From DATAJX01 sp964601735 (GTDB lineage Bacteria; Pseudomonadota; Alphaproteobacteria; UBA2136; UBA6156): a stretch of 64,000 nt of DNA. The notes beneath the pieces were generated by a model. The model had not been told where the DNA came from. It did no database searches and saw only the letters and a program-made list of their open reading frames with translations. The first letter of the stretch is position 1. Every line of letters starts with the position of its first letter. A program made the position numbers and the translations under genes. Positions 41,485 to 49,720 of this stretch are shown piece after piece. The DNA is taken from assembly GCA_964601735.1 (NCBI GenBank), contig CAZROO010000003.1:14236-78235 (forward strand), given 5' to 3'.

Positions 41485-44002
41485 GGGAGGCCTCCTGCCA
41501 GCGGCAGATGCCGCCGAAGGCGCAGCGTTCGCAATGGCCGCGCGGTTGCAGCCCGCCGCCGTAGACCGGCGCGGCGGGAAAAGTTTGTTGCGGGGCGTAG
41601 CGAGTGGCCAGGGCTTGGAGCCACGGGCCGGTTTGGTCGAGGGCCTCCTGCAAATTGCCGAGCGGCTGCGGTTTGCTCTCGACCAGCTTTTTGCCGTGGT
41701 TGTTGAGCTTGACGTACTCGACGCCTTCGACCCTGTGATTGTTTTGGGCGGCTAAAACCGCTTCGATGAGGAGTTGGGGTTTTTCGCCGCGTTTCACTTC
41801 GCCCCAGCCGGGCACGCCGCCGGTTTTGTAATCGATCAGGCGCCAGCCATTTGGCGTGCTGTCGATGCGGTCGGCGCGGGCGTTGAGTTTTTTATCACCG
41901 GCGTGGCCTTCGAGTTTGATTTCGGTGTGAATGACTTTGCGGCCCTGCCAATGCGCGACGAGTTGCGCGGCGAGTTGCGGCAGGCGGTTTTGCCAGAGGC
42001 GGCGGATGATATCGGATTGGCGATTCAACTCGCGCTGGCCGAGTTTGAGTAGCAATGCTTCGGCGGCGGGGACGTCGTCGATGGTTGGCTTTTGCCAGGC
42101 GGGCCAGAAATCGCCGAGCCAGCGGTGCACCCAGAGGCCGTGGTGCTCGGATGTGGGGTCGGCGTGGTAGCTGCTGCTCTCTTTTAAATGCAGGCGGCGT
42201 TTGGACAACGCGCGGTAGGGGCATTGGGCGAGATCTTCGACGAAGCTGGCCGACCAGGCGGGGTGGAGGAGGGCGTCTCCCGGCGTGAAGGTGCCCGCGC
42301 GTTGAAGGGATTGCGGCGTGATGGTTTGGGTTTGCGCTTGGTTAATGAAAGTGGTGTCGGGGTCGGTTTTGGTAGTTTGCAGGAAGCGGCTGGGTTGGGT
42401 GGGGCCCTGGGCATTGGTGGCGCTGCGGGTGACGAAAACGTGGGGTGCGGCGTGCAACGCGAGGTGCCATTCGGCGGCGGTGAGGCGCAGTTGCTGGCGT
42501 GCGGTTGGTAGGCCGAGGCGGTCGCAGTCGGCGTCGCCCAAGAGCGGTGTGGAGGTGCCCGGCCAAACCCCTTCGTTGGCGCCGGCGATGATGACGGTGC
42601 CGGCGTTGAGCAGGCGGGTTTCGAGTAGTCCCGTTAATAAAACATCACCTTCGGCGGAGGCGGGCAGGTGGCAGAAGTTGAGTTGCTGGGCGACGAAGGC
42701 GGCGAACTGGCTGGTGCTCCAGTCGTGCGTGAGGGGGGCGTCGGCGGCCTGGGCGAGCCAGCGTTGCAGCGTGGCGCCGCCGGGGAGTTGTTGCCAGTTT
42801 TCGGGCAGGGCGTTTTGTGAATCGGTTATCCAACTGGCGAGCGGGCGCGGGCGGTGCAACGGTTGGAGCAGGTCGCGGAGCTTCACGAAGTCGGCGGTGA
42901 CGGAGGGGCGGAGGTCGGGGGCGAGTTCGTCGCTTTCCAGCGTTGAGAGTTTTTTCTCCCAGTCGTCCCAGCCTTCGGCGGGAATGCCGCGCCAGAGGCT
43001 GCTATCAAGTGCGGGGTGGAAGTTGAGCAGGCGAGAGAGCGTGGCGAGGGGAGTGGCTTCGGGCGATGCGGCGGCTTGTGCCAGCGCGATGAAGAGTTGG
43101 CCCGCGGGGGTGTGGGCAAGGCGTGGGCCTTTACCCGTAAAGGCGATGCCGTAGGTGCGGAGGGTGGCGGCGATGAGGTCGCGGAGCGCTGTATCCGGGC
43201 AGATGATGTGGATGGGGGTTTGTTGCTGCTGGAGAGCGTGGTGGGTGCGGTGGGCGATGGTGGTGGCTTCGGCGAGGGGGTGCGGGGCCACTGCGAGGGT
43301 GAGAGGATGAGAGGGTGAGAGGGTGAGAGGGTCAGAGGAGGGGAGAGGTTGGAGGGTGAGAGGATCGATAGCGAGTTTGCCGAGGAGGTAGGACAATGCG
43401 GCGCCGGGGTGGCTGGCGAGGGTGGGATTCTCCAGCGGCAGGTCGGGGAAGAAGAAAACGGTATCGTCGCGGGTGGTGAGATTTTGCAGCAGGTTGAGGG
43501 CGGGGCCGTGAGCATCGAACAGGCCGACGACGAGGTGCGGGCCGGGTGTTTGTGACGCGCGGTGGAGGGCGTCGGCGCTGGCGGCGGCGAGGGTGCTGCG
43601 GCCGGTTTGGGCGAGGGTGGTGTCGAGGGTGTCGAAGATTTTTTTGAGCGTGCGGGCGGTGGGGCTGGTGCCGGACCAATCGGCGTGCGTGCCGACTTGC
43701 TGGTTGTAGAGCGGCGCGAGAGGAAGGTTGGTTTGCGAGCGTTCCGTCAACATCGCGGCGAGGGCCGGTTGGCTGAGGATATGCGGGGCGGGGGCGGCGG
43801 TGTCGGGGTCTTCGGCACGCAACAGGCGGAGGTGGGGCAGGCGGGCGATGCCGAGGGCGGCGAGGTGTTTGGTTAAGGAGGCGCGGGCGCTCTGGTTGGG
43901 CAGCCAGACGGTGGCGGTATGCAGGGGCCTGATGTTTTCGGCCAGCCACGCCGCGACGGCGGCCGTGAACGGTATGTTCAGTGGAACCAGAAAACCCCTC
44001 AT
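41477..44002 (-). CDS. addB: AddB nuclease subunit
   Basis: This 841-residue protein binds AddA and cuts the 3' strand. The C-terminal nuclease shows ARADRIDSTPNGWRLIDYKT and KPQLLIEAVLA. The iron-sulfur ligands are one Cys in DLAQCPYRAL and three in HCERCAFGGIC, as in the known AddB cluster. The N-terminal part is a degenerate helicase without Walker A. Residues near 215-235 (DPLTLSPSHPLTL) come from an 8-bp tandem repeat. The gene is divergent from sdhB. Confidence 0.93.
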   Translation of the reverse strand: MRGFLVPLNIPFTAAVAAWLAENIRPLHTATVWLPNQSARASLTKHLAALGIARLPHLRLLRAEDPDTAAPAPHILSQPALAAMLTERSQTNLPLAPLYNQQVGTHADWSGTSPTARTLKKIFDTLDTTLAQTGRSTLAAASADALHRASQTPGPHLVVGLFDAHGPALNLLQNLTTRDDTVFFFPDLPLENPTLASHPGAALSYLLGKLAIDPLTLQPLPSSDPLTLSPSHPLTLAVAPHPLAEATTIAHRTHHALQQQQTPIHIICPDTALRDLIAATLRTYGIAFTGKGPRLAHTPAGQLFIALAQAAASPEATPLATLSRLLNFHPALDSSLWRGIPAEGWDDWEKKLSTLESDELAPDLRPSVTADFVKLRDLLQPLHRPRPLASWITDSQNALPENWQQLPGGATLQRWLAQAADAPLTHDWSTSQFAAFVAQQLNFCHLPASAEGDVLLTGLLETRLLNAGTVIIAGANEGVWPGTSTPLLGDADCDRLGLPTARQQLRLTAAEWHLALHAAPHVFVTRSATNAQGPTQPSRFLQTTKTDPDTTFINQAQTQTITPQSLQRAGTFTPGDALLHPAWSASFVEDLAQCPYRALSKRRLHLKESSSYHADPTSEHHGLWVHRWLGDFWPAWQKPTIDDVPAAEALLLKLGQRELNRQSDIIRRLWQNRLPQLAAQLVAHWQGRKVIHTEIKLEGHAGDKKLNARADRIDSTPNGWRLIDYKTGGVPGWGEVKRGEKPQLLIEAVLAAQNNHRVEGVEYVKLNNHGKKLVESKPQPLGNLQEALDQTGPWLQALATRYAPQQTFPAAPVYGGGLQPRGHCERCAFGGICRWQEASHE
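43294..43368. repeat. 8-bp tandem repeat inside addB
   Basis: Five or more units of GAGGGTGA, with variants GAGGATGA and GAGGGTCA, stand in tandem on the + strand, with another pair about 25 bases later. It encodes a Pro-Ser-Leu-rich linker. It is the same unit as in addA. Confidence 0.7.
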
Positions 44003-44081
44003 GTGGAGAGGTTATAGCAGCATTGCCCTTTACGATACATGGGGGCACACACCTGCAAGGGTTTTTCGCAGTGGAGATGAC

Positions 44082-45203
44082 ATGGGGCCTGCACAAGCTT
44101 ATGGTGCCGCCATGCCTGTCGAGAAGAAAAAAGCCGTTGCTGCCTCAACTACCAAGAAAGCTGCGCCTGCCGAAAAGGTGGTGCAGAAGACCGTGACTTT
44201 CCGCGTGATGCGCGGGACGCCGGTGGGCGATACGGTGATTCAGAAAACCCAGGATTTTGAAGTGCCTTACACGCCTGCGACGACGGTGTTGCAGGGGCTG
44301 GAATGGATTAAGGGCGAGCTGGATGGGACGTTGACTTTCCGCCGCAGTTGCCGCGCCAGCATTTGCGGCAGTTGCGGCATGTACATCGCCAACCGCAGCC
44401 GCCTGGCCTGCAAGACCAAAGTGACCGACGTGCTGGCGGGGAATGAGCACAAGAATATTGCGCCGGCGAAGGACGGCATCATCGAGATTGGCCCGCAGAA
44501 GAACCAGCCGGTGCTGAAGGATTTGGTGGTTGATATCCAGCCGTTCTACGACAAGGTGAAACACATCGACCCCTATGTGCAGGACGGGCCGCAAAAAGAA
44601 GCGCACGTGAACAAGGATTCGTTCAGCCAGGTGAACATGGTGAGCAACTGCATCATGTGCGGCGCCTGCTACAGCGACTGCACCGCGATGGTGGAGAACC
44701 CGGCGTTCATCGGGCCCGCCGCGCTGGCCAAGGCCTACCGTTTTGTGGCTGACCCGCGCGAAGGCCAGAAGACCGAGCGTTTGAAGGAGCTTTCCGGCGA
44801 GAACGGCATTTGGGACTGCACCCGCTGTGGCATGTGCATTGACGCCTGCCCCAAGGGCGTTGCGCCGATGGAAGCGATTGTGAAGCTGCGCACGCTGGCG
44901 ATGGAAGCGGGCATCACCAACAACGTTGGTGCGCGCAAGGCCCGCGCGCTGAAAGGCGAAATTGAAACTTGGGGTGTGGTGAACGAGCCCTTTATGATGT
45001 TGCAGGCGCTGGGCCCGGTGGGTGTGCTGGGGCAGATTGGCAATGCGGTGAATCTGGCCAAGGTGGGTAAGATTCCGAACCCACTGCCATTTGAACACCG
45101 GCCTGAAAAGCTTGAGGAAGTGAAGGCGATTTACAAGGAGCTCAAGGAAAATCCCATCGACGTTAAGACCAAGTCGTTGGACTCCGGCCCGGGGGCAGGC
45201 TGA
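44082..45203 (+). CDS. sdhB: Succinate dehydrogenase/fumarate reductase iron-sulfur subunit, long form
   Basis: This 373-residue protein carries three Fe-S sites: C90, C95, C98, C110 (2Fe-2S, SCRASICGSCGM); C190, C193, C196, C200 (NCIMCGACYSDC); and C246, C249, C252, C256 (CTRCGMCIDACPKG). An Ala/Lys-rich N-terminus precedes them. After the last Cys comes an extension of about 115 residues, much longer than in ordinary SdhB, as in some archaeal and epsilonproteobacterial types. ATG 44082 follows GGAG at five bases; M11 is an alternative. No sdhA, sdhC or sdhD is nearby. The physiological partner is open. Confidence 0.8.
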   Translation: MGPAQAYGAAMPVEKKKAVAASTTKKAAPAEKVVQKTVTFRVMRGTPVGDTVIQKTQDFEVPYTPATTVLQGLEWIKGELDGTLTFRRSCRASICGSCGMYIANRSRLACKTKVTDVLAGNEHKNIAPAKDGIIEIGPQKNQPVLKDLVVDIQPFYDKVKHIDPYVQDGPQKEAHVNKDSFSQVNMVSNCIMCGACYSDCTAMVENPAFIGPAALAKAYRFVADPREGQKTERLKELSGENGIWDCTRCGMCIDACPKGVAPMEAIVKLRTLAMEAGITNNVGARKARALKGEIETWGVVNEPFMMLQALGPVGVLGQIGNAVNLAKVGKIPNPLPFEHRPEKLEEVKAIYKELKENPIDVKTKSLDSGPGAG

Positions 45204-45327
45204 GATTCTACTGGCGCGGCCGCTTTTTCATTTTTTTCCTAGCCCTGCGCTCCTCACGTACTAGATTTGTACGCTGCGGTGCTCGGGCGTCGGAGAAAAT
45301 GAAAAATCGTCTCCCGCCAGCGAATCT
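45203..45327. repeat. Stop-codon-linked palindrome, family 2 copy 2
   Basis: The outer arms AGATTCTACTGGCG and CGCCAGCGAATCT, and the inner TTTTTCATTTTTTT and AAAATGAAAAA, are unlike those of copy 1 but pair with each other. The core (45238-45300) matches copy 1 in about nine of ten positions, including CCTGCGCTCCTCACGTACTA and TGTACGCTGCGGTGCTCGG. It starts at the last base of the sdhB stop. Confidence 0.75.
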
Positions 45328-45427
45328 CTTTCTTTTCCACAAGAATCGGGTGGTAAAATAAGCACAATAGATTGCCTATTTAGCGGGCAATCAACCTCTT
45401 TTTAGGTAGTTCTGGTATGGTTTGTGC

Positions 45428-46888
45428 ATGGCCATTGGCACCAATCTCGCTCTTCAACAGCGCACCGACGTCAAACTTACCGCCGAGCTGCGTGAAGCCA
45501 TTGAGTTACTTCAGCTTTCGGCCTTTGATGTACAGGATCTGATTACCCGCGAACTGGCCGATAACCCTTGCTTGGATGTGGACAACAGTGATGCGGAAAT
45601 GGCGCCAGAACGTCGCAGCGAGGTCGCAAAAGGCGAGGTTTCTGTCACCGAAGGGCGCATCGAGGGCGCGGAAGCGGATATGGTCGGGCGCTGGGAGGAA
45701 GTTTCTCACGAAGGGGCTTCGGGTCCGTTGGGGATGGGCGGTAGTGGAGGCGGAAGCTTTGACGAAGAGAGTGGGGGCTGGGAAGCCACCGCGCACAGGG
45801 CGGCGACGCTGGGCGAGCACTTGCTTAACCAGTTTGACGCCGTGGTGCCGCCGACCAGCCGGGTGCTGCGCGTGGCGGGGCATTACCTGATTGATAGCCT
45901 GGATGATGCCGGTTACCTGCGGGCCGATATGAGTGAGGCTGCCGCACGGTTGGGCCTGCCGGAAGAGGTGCTGGACGACGCGCGGGCGATTATCCAGACG
46001 CTGGAGCCGGTGGGTGTGGGCGCGCGTGATGTGGGCGAGTGCCTGCGTCTGCAACTGCATGCCGCGCGGCTGCTGGATGAGCCGACCGAGGTTTGCCTGA
46101 AGCATCTGGATAAGGTGGCGAGCAAGGACTGGGTTTGGCTGGCCAAGCTGGCGCGGTGCGACGAGGAGTTGATTCATGATGCGGTGGCCAACATTAAAAG
46201 CTGCACGCCCAAGCCGGGGCTGACCTTTGCGGTGGCGAAGGTGGATGCGGTGCTGCCGGATGTGATTGTGGAGCATGACCCGCTTATGAAAGATGGTGGC
46301 GGCTGGAAAGTGAGCTTGAACGGGGCGGCGTTTCCGCGGTTGCTGGTGAACGCCATGCCGCTGCCGATGGGCAAGACCTCTGCCGCGCAGGCGGGCCGGA
46401 CCTGGGCACGGGAGCGCACCCAGCGGGCGCGCTGGCTGGTGGGGGCGCTGGAGCAGCGGGCGCAGACGATATTACTGGTGGCGCGGGCGATGGTGGCGAA
46501 GCAGGCCGGGTTTTTTGACGCGGGGGCGGAATTTCTGGTGCCGCTGAGCCTGCGCGATATTGCGCGCGAGATTGGTATGCACGAGAGCACCGTGAGCCGC
46601 GTGACCACAGGTACCTACATGCAGACGCCGCGCGGCGTGCTGCCGTTCCGCGCGTTCTGCGCCAGCGGGGTGAGCAGCATTGGCGGCCAGGTGGGCGTGG
46701 CGGCGGGCAGCGTGCAGGCGATGATCAAGCGCTTGGTTGATGCGGAGAGCCCGACGGCGCCGCTGAGCGATGAGCAACTGGTGAAATTGCTGAATGCCGA
46801 GGGTGTTCAGGTGGCCCGCAGGACGGTGGCGAAGTACCGCGAGGCGGCGGGAATACCGGGCAGCAGCGCGCGGAAGGTGCGGCGGTAG
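45428..46888 (+). CDS. rpoN: RNA polymerase sigma-54 factor
   Basis: This sigma factor recognises -24/-12 promoters and needs enhancer-binding activators. The N-terminal Gln/Leu-rich region I (NLALQQRTDVKLT, LLQLSAFDVQDLI) is followed by an acidic, Gly-rich region II. The core-binding part, the helix-turn-helix (ISLRDIAREIGMHESTVSR-like) and the C-terminal RpoN box ARRTVAKYRE then follow. The 486 residues are usual. ATG 45428 has no strong Shine-Dalgarno. An inverted repeat GATTGCC/GGCAATC lies about 35-55 bases upstream. Confidence 0.96.
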   Translation: MAIGTNLALQQRTDVKLTAELREAIELLQLSAFDVQDLITRELADNPCLDVDNSDAEMAPERRSEVAKGEVSVTEGRIEGAEADMVGRWEEVSHEGASGPLGMGGSGGGSFDEESGGWEATAHRAATLGEHLLNQFDAVVPPTSRVLRVAGHYLIDSLDDAGYLRADMSEAAARLGLPEEVLDDARAIIQTLEPVGVGARDVGECLRLQLHAARLLDEPTEVCLKHLDKVASKDWVWLAKLARCDEELIHDAVANIKSCTPKPGLTFAVAKVDAVLPDVIVEHDPLMKDGGGWKVSLNGAAFPRLLVNAMPLPMGKTSAAQAGRTWARERTQRARWLVGALEQRAQTILLVARAMVAKQAGFFDAGAEFLVPLSLRDIAREIGMHESTVSRVTTGTYMQTPRGVLPFRAFCASGVSSIGGQVGVAAGSVQAMIKRLVDAESPTAPLSDEQLVKLLNAEGVQVARRTVAKYREAAGIPGSSARKVRR

Positions 46889-47024
46889 ATAACCGTATAT
46901 AACTTTCTGTATGGTATTGATTTTTATGGATTGGAGGCCCATGTGGAGGGTCTGTTAAGATATCTGTAGCGTTTTTGTGGCGTTGTAGGGCGTTTGAACT
47001 CAACCCCTAACCGATGAGGCAGAC

Positions 47025-47378
47025 ATGATGATTGAACCGACGCGTGGCGGACTTTCGAAACTGGGGGCGGCACTGGATTACCTGACCCACGGCAACGTGG
47101 AAGTGCTGACCAGGATGATGGTGAGCGCCGATGTGTTCCATGACAAAAAATTCCACGATGGCCGCCAAATCCATGGGGCCCGCGATACACGGAACATCAT
47201 GCGTTCGGGACGGATTGACCCGGAGCGGTTGCATACTGTGGAACAACAGTTGATGCCGCGTATCCGCCATGCGGGCTACGACAGCCTGGAAAAGCTGATG
47301 GCGGGCATGAACGATGCCGGCGAGGTGGTGCCCCGGCGGGCCAAGCCGCCGAAGCCCGGGAAACCGGCGAAAAACTGA
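47025..47378 (+). CDS. Protein of unknown function
   Basis: This is a 117-residue, mostly charged, apparently soluble protein with a basic Pro-Lys tail (RRAKPPKPGKPAKN). ATG 47025 has GAGGCAG upstream. A terminator follows. It lies between rpoN and hpf, which are often adjacent in related bacteria. No family is recognised. Confidence 0.6.
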   Translation: MMIEPTRGGLSKLGAALDYLTHGNVEVLTRMMVSADVFHDKKFHDGRQIHGARDTRNIMRSGRIDPERLHTVEQQLMPRIRHAGYDSLEKLMAGMNDAGEVVPRRAKPPKPGKPAKN

Positions 47379-47394
47379 TAGCGGAAACTGATGG

Positions 47395-47434
47395 ACGGGC
47401 GGCGGAGAAAATTCTCCACTGCCCGTTTTTTTTG
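47395..47434 (+). terminator. Rho-independent terminator
   Basis: ACGGGC and GCCCGT enclose a second stem GGAGAA/TTCTCC and are followed by eight T. It ends the gene at 47025. Confidence 0.85.
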
Positions 47435-47540
47435 TAAAAAACAAGGTGGCGCAAAGGCTTGACGTTGAGGGGGCGGCAGCCCATCTAGGGGGTGCAGACA
47501 TATGTCTGGAGCATCTTTTTCTTTTTTAGAGGAAATTAAA

Positions 47541-48017
47541 ATGGCCGATGCAATGGATATCGCTCAACGCAGCTTGCCGGTAAACCGTGCCGGATTTGGA
47601 GGCTATGGTATGTGGTATGATGAGGTGGCGAGCAGAGAAACGGCATTGTGTGTTGCCCTCCACCTGCTCTATCCGGAGGAAAAAGAGCGGGAGGCGCTTG
47701 TTTTGGGCCTTGAGGTCAAACTGGCGATGGGCCCGAATTTCCAGCCGGAGGTTAGGGGCCAAAATCTTGAAAAGATGGAGATCCTTAAGCGGGAGGTCCG
47801 GCGACGCCCGCAAATGCTCAAGCGTGGTCGTGATGTCGACCTCTGGGCCAAGGGTGAAATTGTGGCCCCAGGCCTGCGCGAGGCGGTGGAAGCGGCTTCG
47901 GCCGACAAGCTCAAGGTGTTCGGCTTTACCAGGCTGGCCCAGATGGAGCAGATGGTGATGAAGATGAAGCCGTCCGAAATTGACAAAAAGAGGCTGAAAA
48001 AGGGCAAATCGGGCTGA
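47541..48017 (+). CDS. Protein of unknown function
   Basis: This is a 158-residue soluble protein with a helical, charged middle (YPEEKEREALVLGLEVKLAM) and a Lys-rich C-terminus (KKRLKKGKSG). ATG 47541 has AGAGGA at good spacing; ATG 47502 is a less likely start. It has its own terminator and probably its own promoter. Like the gene before it, it separates rpoN from hpf. No family is recognised. Confidence 0.6.
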   Translation: MADAMDIAQRSLPVNRAGFGGYGMWYDEVASRETALCVALHLLYPEEKEREALVLGLEVKLAMGPNFQPEVRGQNLEKMEILKREVRRRPQMLKRGRDVDLWAKGEIVAPGLREAVEAASADKLKVFGFTRLAQMEQMVMKMKPSEIDKKRLKKGKSG

Positions 48018-48034
48018 TAGCGAAAAAATAAAGA

Positions 48035-48061
48035 GGGAGGGGTTTCGCCCCCTCCTTTTTT
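48035..48061 (+). terminator. Rho-independent terminator
   Basis: GGAGGGG-TTTCG-CCCCCTCC is followed by six T, 18 bases after the stop at 48017. Confidence 0.88.
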
Positions 48062-48147
48062 GCGGCTGTCAACCTTGTTAGGAGCGGTTTGAGAGGCGTA
48101 TCATAGGCCTAGGTTGATAAGCGAGTTAAACAAGGGAGGGCAGTGAC

Positions 48148-48789
48148 ATGCGTGTCAGCATCAGCGGTCATCAAATGGAAATTGGCGAAGCCTTGCAGAG
48201 CCATGCCGAGGAACGGCTGCAGGGGTTGCAGCATTATGTGGAGAATTTGAAGGACGCCCACATCGTTTTCAGCCAGCAGAGCCATCACCACAACTTGCAC
48301 CACGCGGTAGTGACCGCGAAAGCCGGTACCGGCGGTCATGGGCTGGTTTTGCATGCCGAAGGCAGCGGGATTGACGTTTACGCCAGCCTGGACGATGCCG
48401 TAGGCAAGATTGCCCGCCAACTGGAAAAATATAAAGGCCGTTTGGCAAAACACCGCGAGCGCCGCAAGAAGTTCAAGGAAAAGCTGCGCGACATGGGGCC
48501 GATGAGCCTGCAAAGCATGAGCATGGCCGATGAACACCTGGAGGAGATTCCGCTGGAAATGCTGGACGGCCAGTTTGACGGCCTGGCCGAGGTGCTGGAA
48601 AAGAGCGCCGACGCGGTGGTGACCAAAAGGGAAGTGGACGGGATTGCGCCCATGACCGTGGACGAAGCCGTGATGCAGATGGATTTACTGCACAAGCCCG
48701 CGTTCCTGTTTTTGAACGCCGGGAGCGGGCAGTGGAACATGGTTTACCGCGAGGGGGACAGCCGCGTGCGGTGGGTGGCTCCCAAGTAG
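48148..48789 (+). CDS. hpf: Long ribosome hibernation-promoting factor
   Basis: Long Hpf dimerises 70S ribosomes into inactive 100S particles. The N-terminal about 100 residues form the RaiA/YfiA domain (MRVSISGHQMEIGEALQSHA, IDVYASLDDAVGKIARQLEK, YKGRL). The C-terminal dimerisation domain begins near residue 150 (VVTKREVDGIAPMTVDEAVM, LLHKPAFLFLNAGSGQWNMV). The 213 residues fit the long form. It is commonly found after rpoN. Confidence 0.94.
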   Translation: MRVSISGHQMEIGEALQSHAEERLQGLQHYVENLKDAHIVFSQQSHHHNLHHAVVTAKAGTGGHGLVLHAEGSGIDVYASLDDAVGKIARQLEKYKGRLAKHRERRKKFKEKLRDMGPMSLQSMSMADEHLEEIPLEMLDGQFDGLAEVLEKSADAVVTKREVDGIAPMTVDEAVMQMDLLHKPAFLFLNAGSGQWNMVYREGDSRVRWVAPK

Positions 48790-48821
48790 GATAAGAGGCG
48801 GGAGGATAAGAAGGTAAGAGG

Positions 48822-48850
48822 AAAAAAGAGGGCCGGTGGCCCTCTTTTTT
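48822..48850. terminator. Bidirectional terminator after hpf
   Basis: AAAAAGAGGGCC-GGT-GGCCCTCTTTTTT is symmetric with A and T tracts. It reaches into the stop codon of the converging gene. Confidence 0.85.
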
Positions 48851-49529
48851 AGGCGGCGCGGCGGGATGCCAGCGAGACGACGTTACCGCCGTAGGATTCG
48901 GCGGGGGTCAGGTTTTCGAGGATCGGGTCGAGGATGAGGGCGGCGCCACGTTCCCAGCCGGAAGTGTAGCCTGCGCGGATATCGACCTCGTACGCCCCGG
49001 TGAGGCGGGCGGTGAAGAGGTCGGACACCTGCTGGATGAGTAAATCCTCCACCATGCCGTCGGCATCGTGCTCGCGCTTGAGGCTCCAGCCCAGCGAGAT
49101 GACCGCGGCGGGCAGGTGGGTTTGGCAGAGACGGATGAACTGTTCGGGCTCCATCGCGTCGGTGGGTTCGTCGTCGCCCAGCAGGCTGAAGATATTGGCG
49201 TGGATAACCACCGGCACGGTGAGCTTGAGGCGTGCGGCGAGTTCGAGCGTGGGCGCGATGGCGGCGGGGCTGGAGAAATCGAGTTTAATAGCCTTGTTGG
49301 CGGCGTTGAGGCTGGTGAGGAAAGTGTGGATGTCGAGGTCGAGGATGTCTTGCCACGGGTGGGCGAGGGCGGGGAGGGCGTCGGCTTCGGTATACGTCAC
49401 ATCGCCTTCGGCGACGTGGAGGGAGGCGTCTTCGCAGGCGGCTTCGAGCTCTTTTTTGGTGTTGACCGCGTGGGCGTAGGTGAGATCGGTTGCGGTTTTG
49501 AGGCCAAAATAATCGGCGATGCTTTGCAT
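48849..49529 (-). CDS. FAM151/menorin-like (DUF2181) protein, predicted
   Basis: This is a 226-residue protein with the motif series of eukaryotic FAM151/menorin proteins: LTYAHAVNTKKEL (W-x-HA-x-NSK), VAEGDVTY (x-EADV), LPALAHPWQD (MAHPP), AIKLDFSSP (GIKLDFK), VPVVIHANIF (I-NADI) and ISLGWSL (LS-GWT). These proteins are thought to have a phosphodiesterase-like TIM barrel. ATG 49529 is chosen; the frame is open to 49712, but that part runs through a hairpin. There is no visible signal peptide. The role is unknown, and the assignment is by motif memory. Confidence 0.55.
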   Translation of the reverse strand: MQSIADYFGLKTATDLTYAHAVNTKKELEAACEDASLHVAEGDVTYTEADALPALAHPWQDILDLDIHTFLTSLNAANKAIKLDFSSPAAIAPTLELAARLKLTVPVVIHANIFSLLGDDEPTDAMEPEQFIRLCQTHLPAAVISLGWSLKREHDADGMVEDLLIQQVSDLFTARLTGAYEVDIRAGYTSGWERGAALILDPILENLTPAESYGGNVVSLASRRAA

Positions 49530-49606
49530 TTTTTGAGGGTAGGCGAGGCGGGTGAAGTTGGCGAGAACGAAGGGTGAGGCGGCGGTGAGGCCTGTGCTTT
49601 TGCTCC

Positions 49607-49641
49607 AACAAGGCCCGGCTTGCGCCGGGGCAGGTCTTGTT
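49607..49641. terminator. Hairpin downstream of the ankyrin gene
   Basis: AACAAG-GCCCGGC, a short loop and GCCGGG-CTTGTT form a two-part stem. It has no T tract in the ankyrin direction, so its role as terminator is uncertain. The 190 bases between the ankyrin and FAM151-like genes also hold a partial copy of the ankyrin gene's 3' end (49636-49671). Confidence 0.45.
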
Positions 49642-49720
49642 ATTTGCTGAAGGTGTTGGGGCATCGCGCCAAATGCGCGTTTCATAAGGATTTGCCCAGG
49701 GGCCCCGGCCAAACGCTTTT

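Noticed and set aside
38329..44002. Phase-variable on-off switching of addA and addB as an established feature
   Set aside because: The tandem units are few and imperfect. It is kept only as a testable idea in the findings.
47440..47475. A sigma-54 promoter (GTGGCGCAAAGG and TTGAC) upstream of 47541
   Set aside because: The -12 element lacks the needed GC at the right distance from GG, so the match is not good enough.
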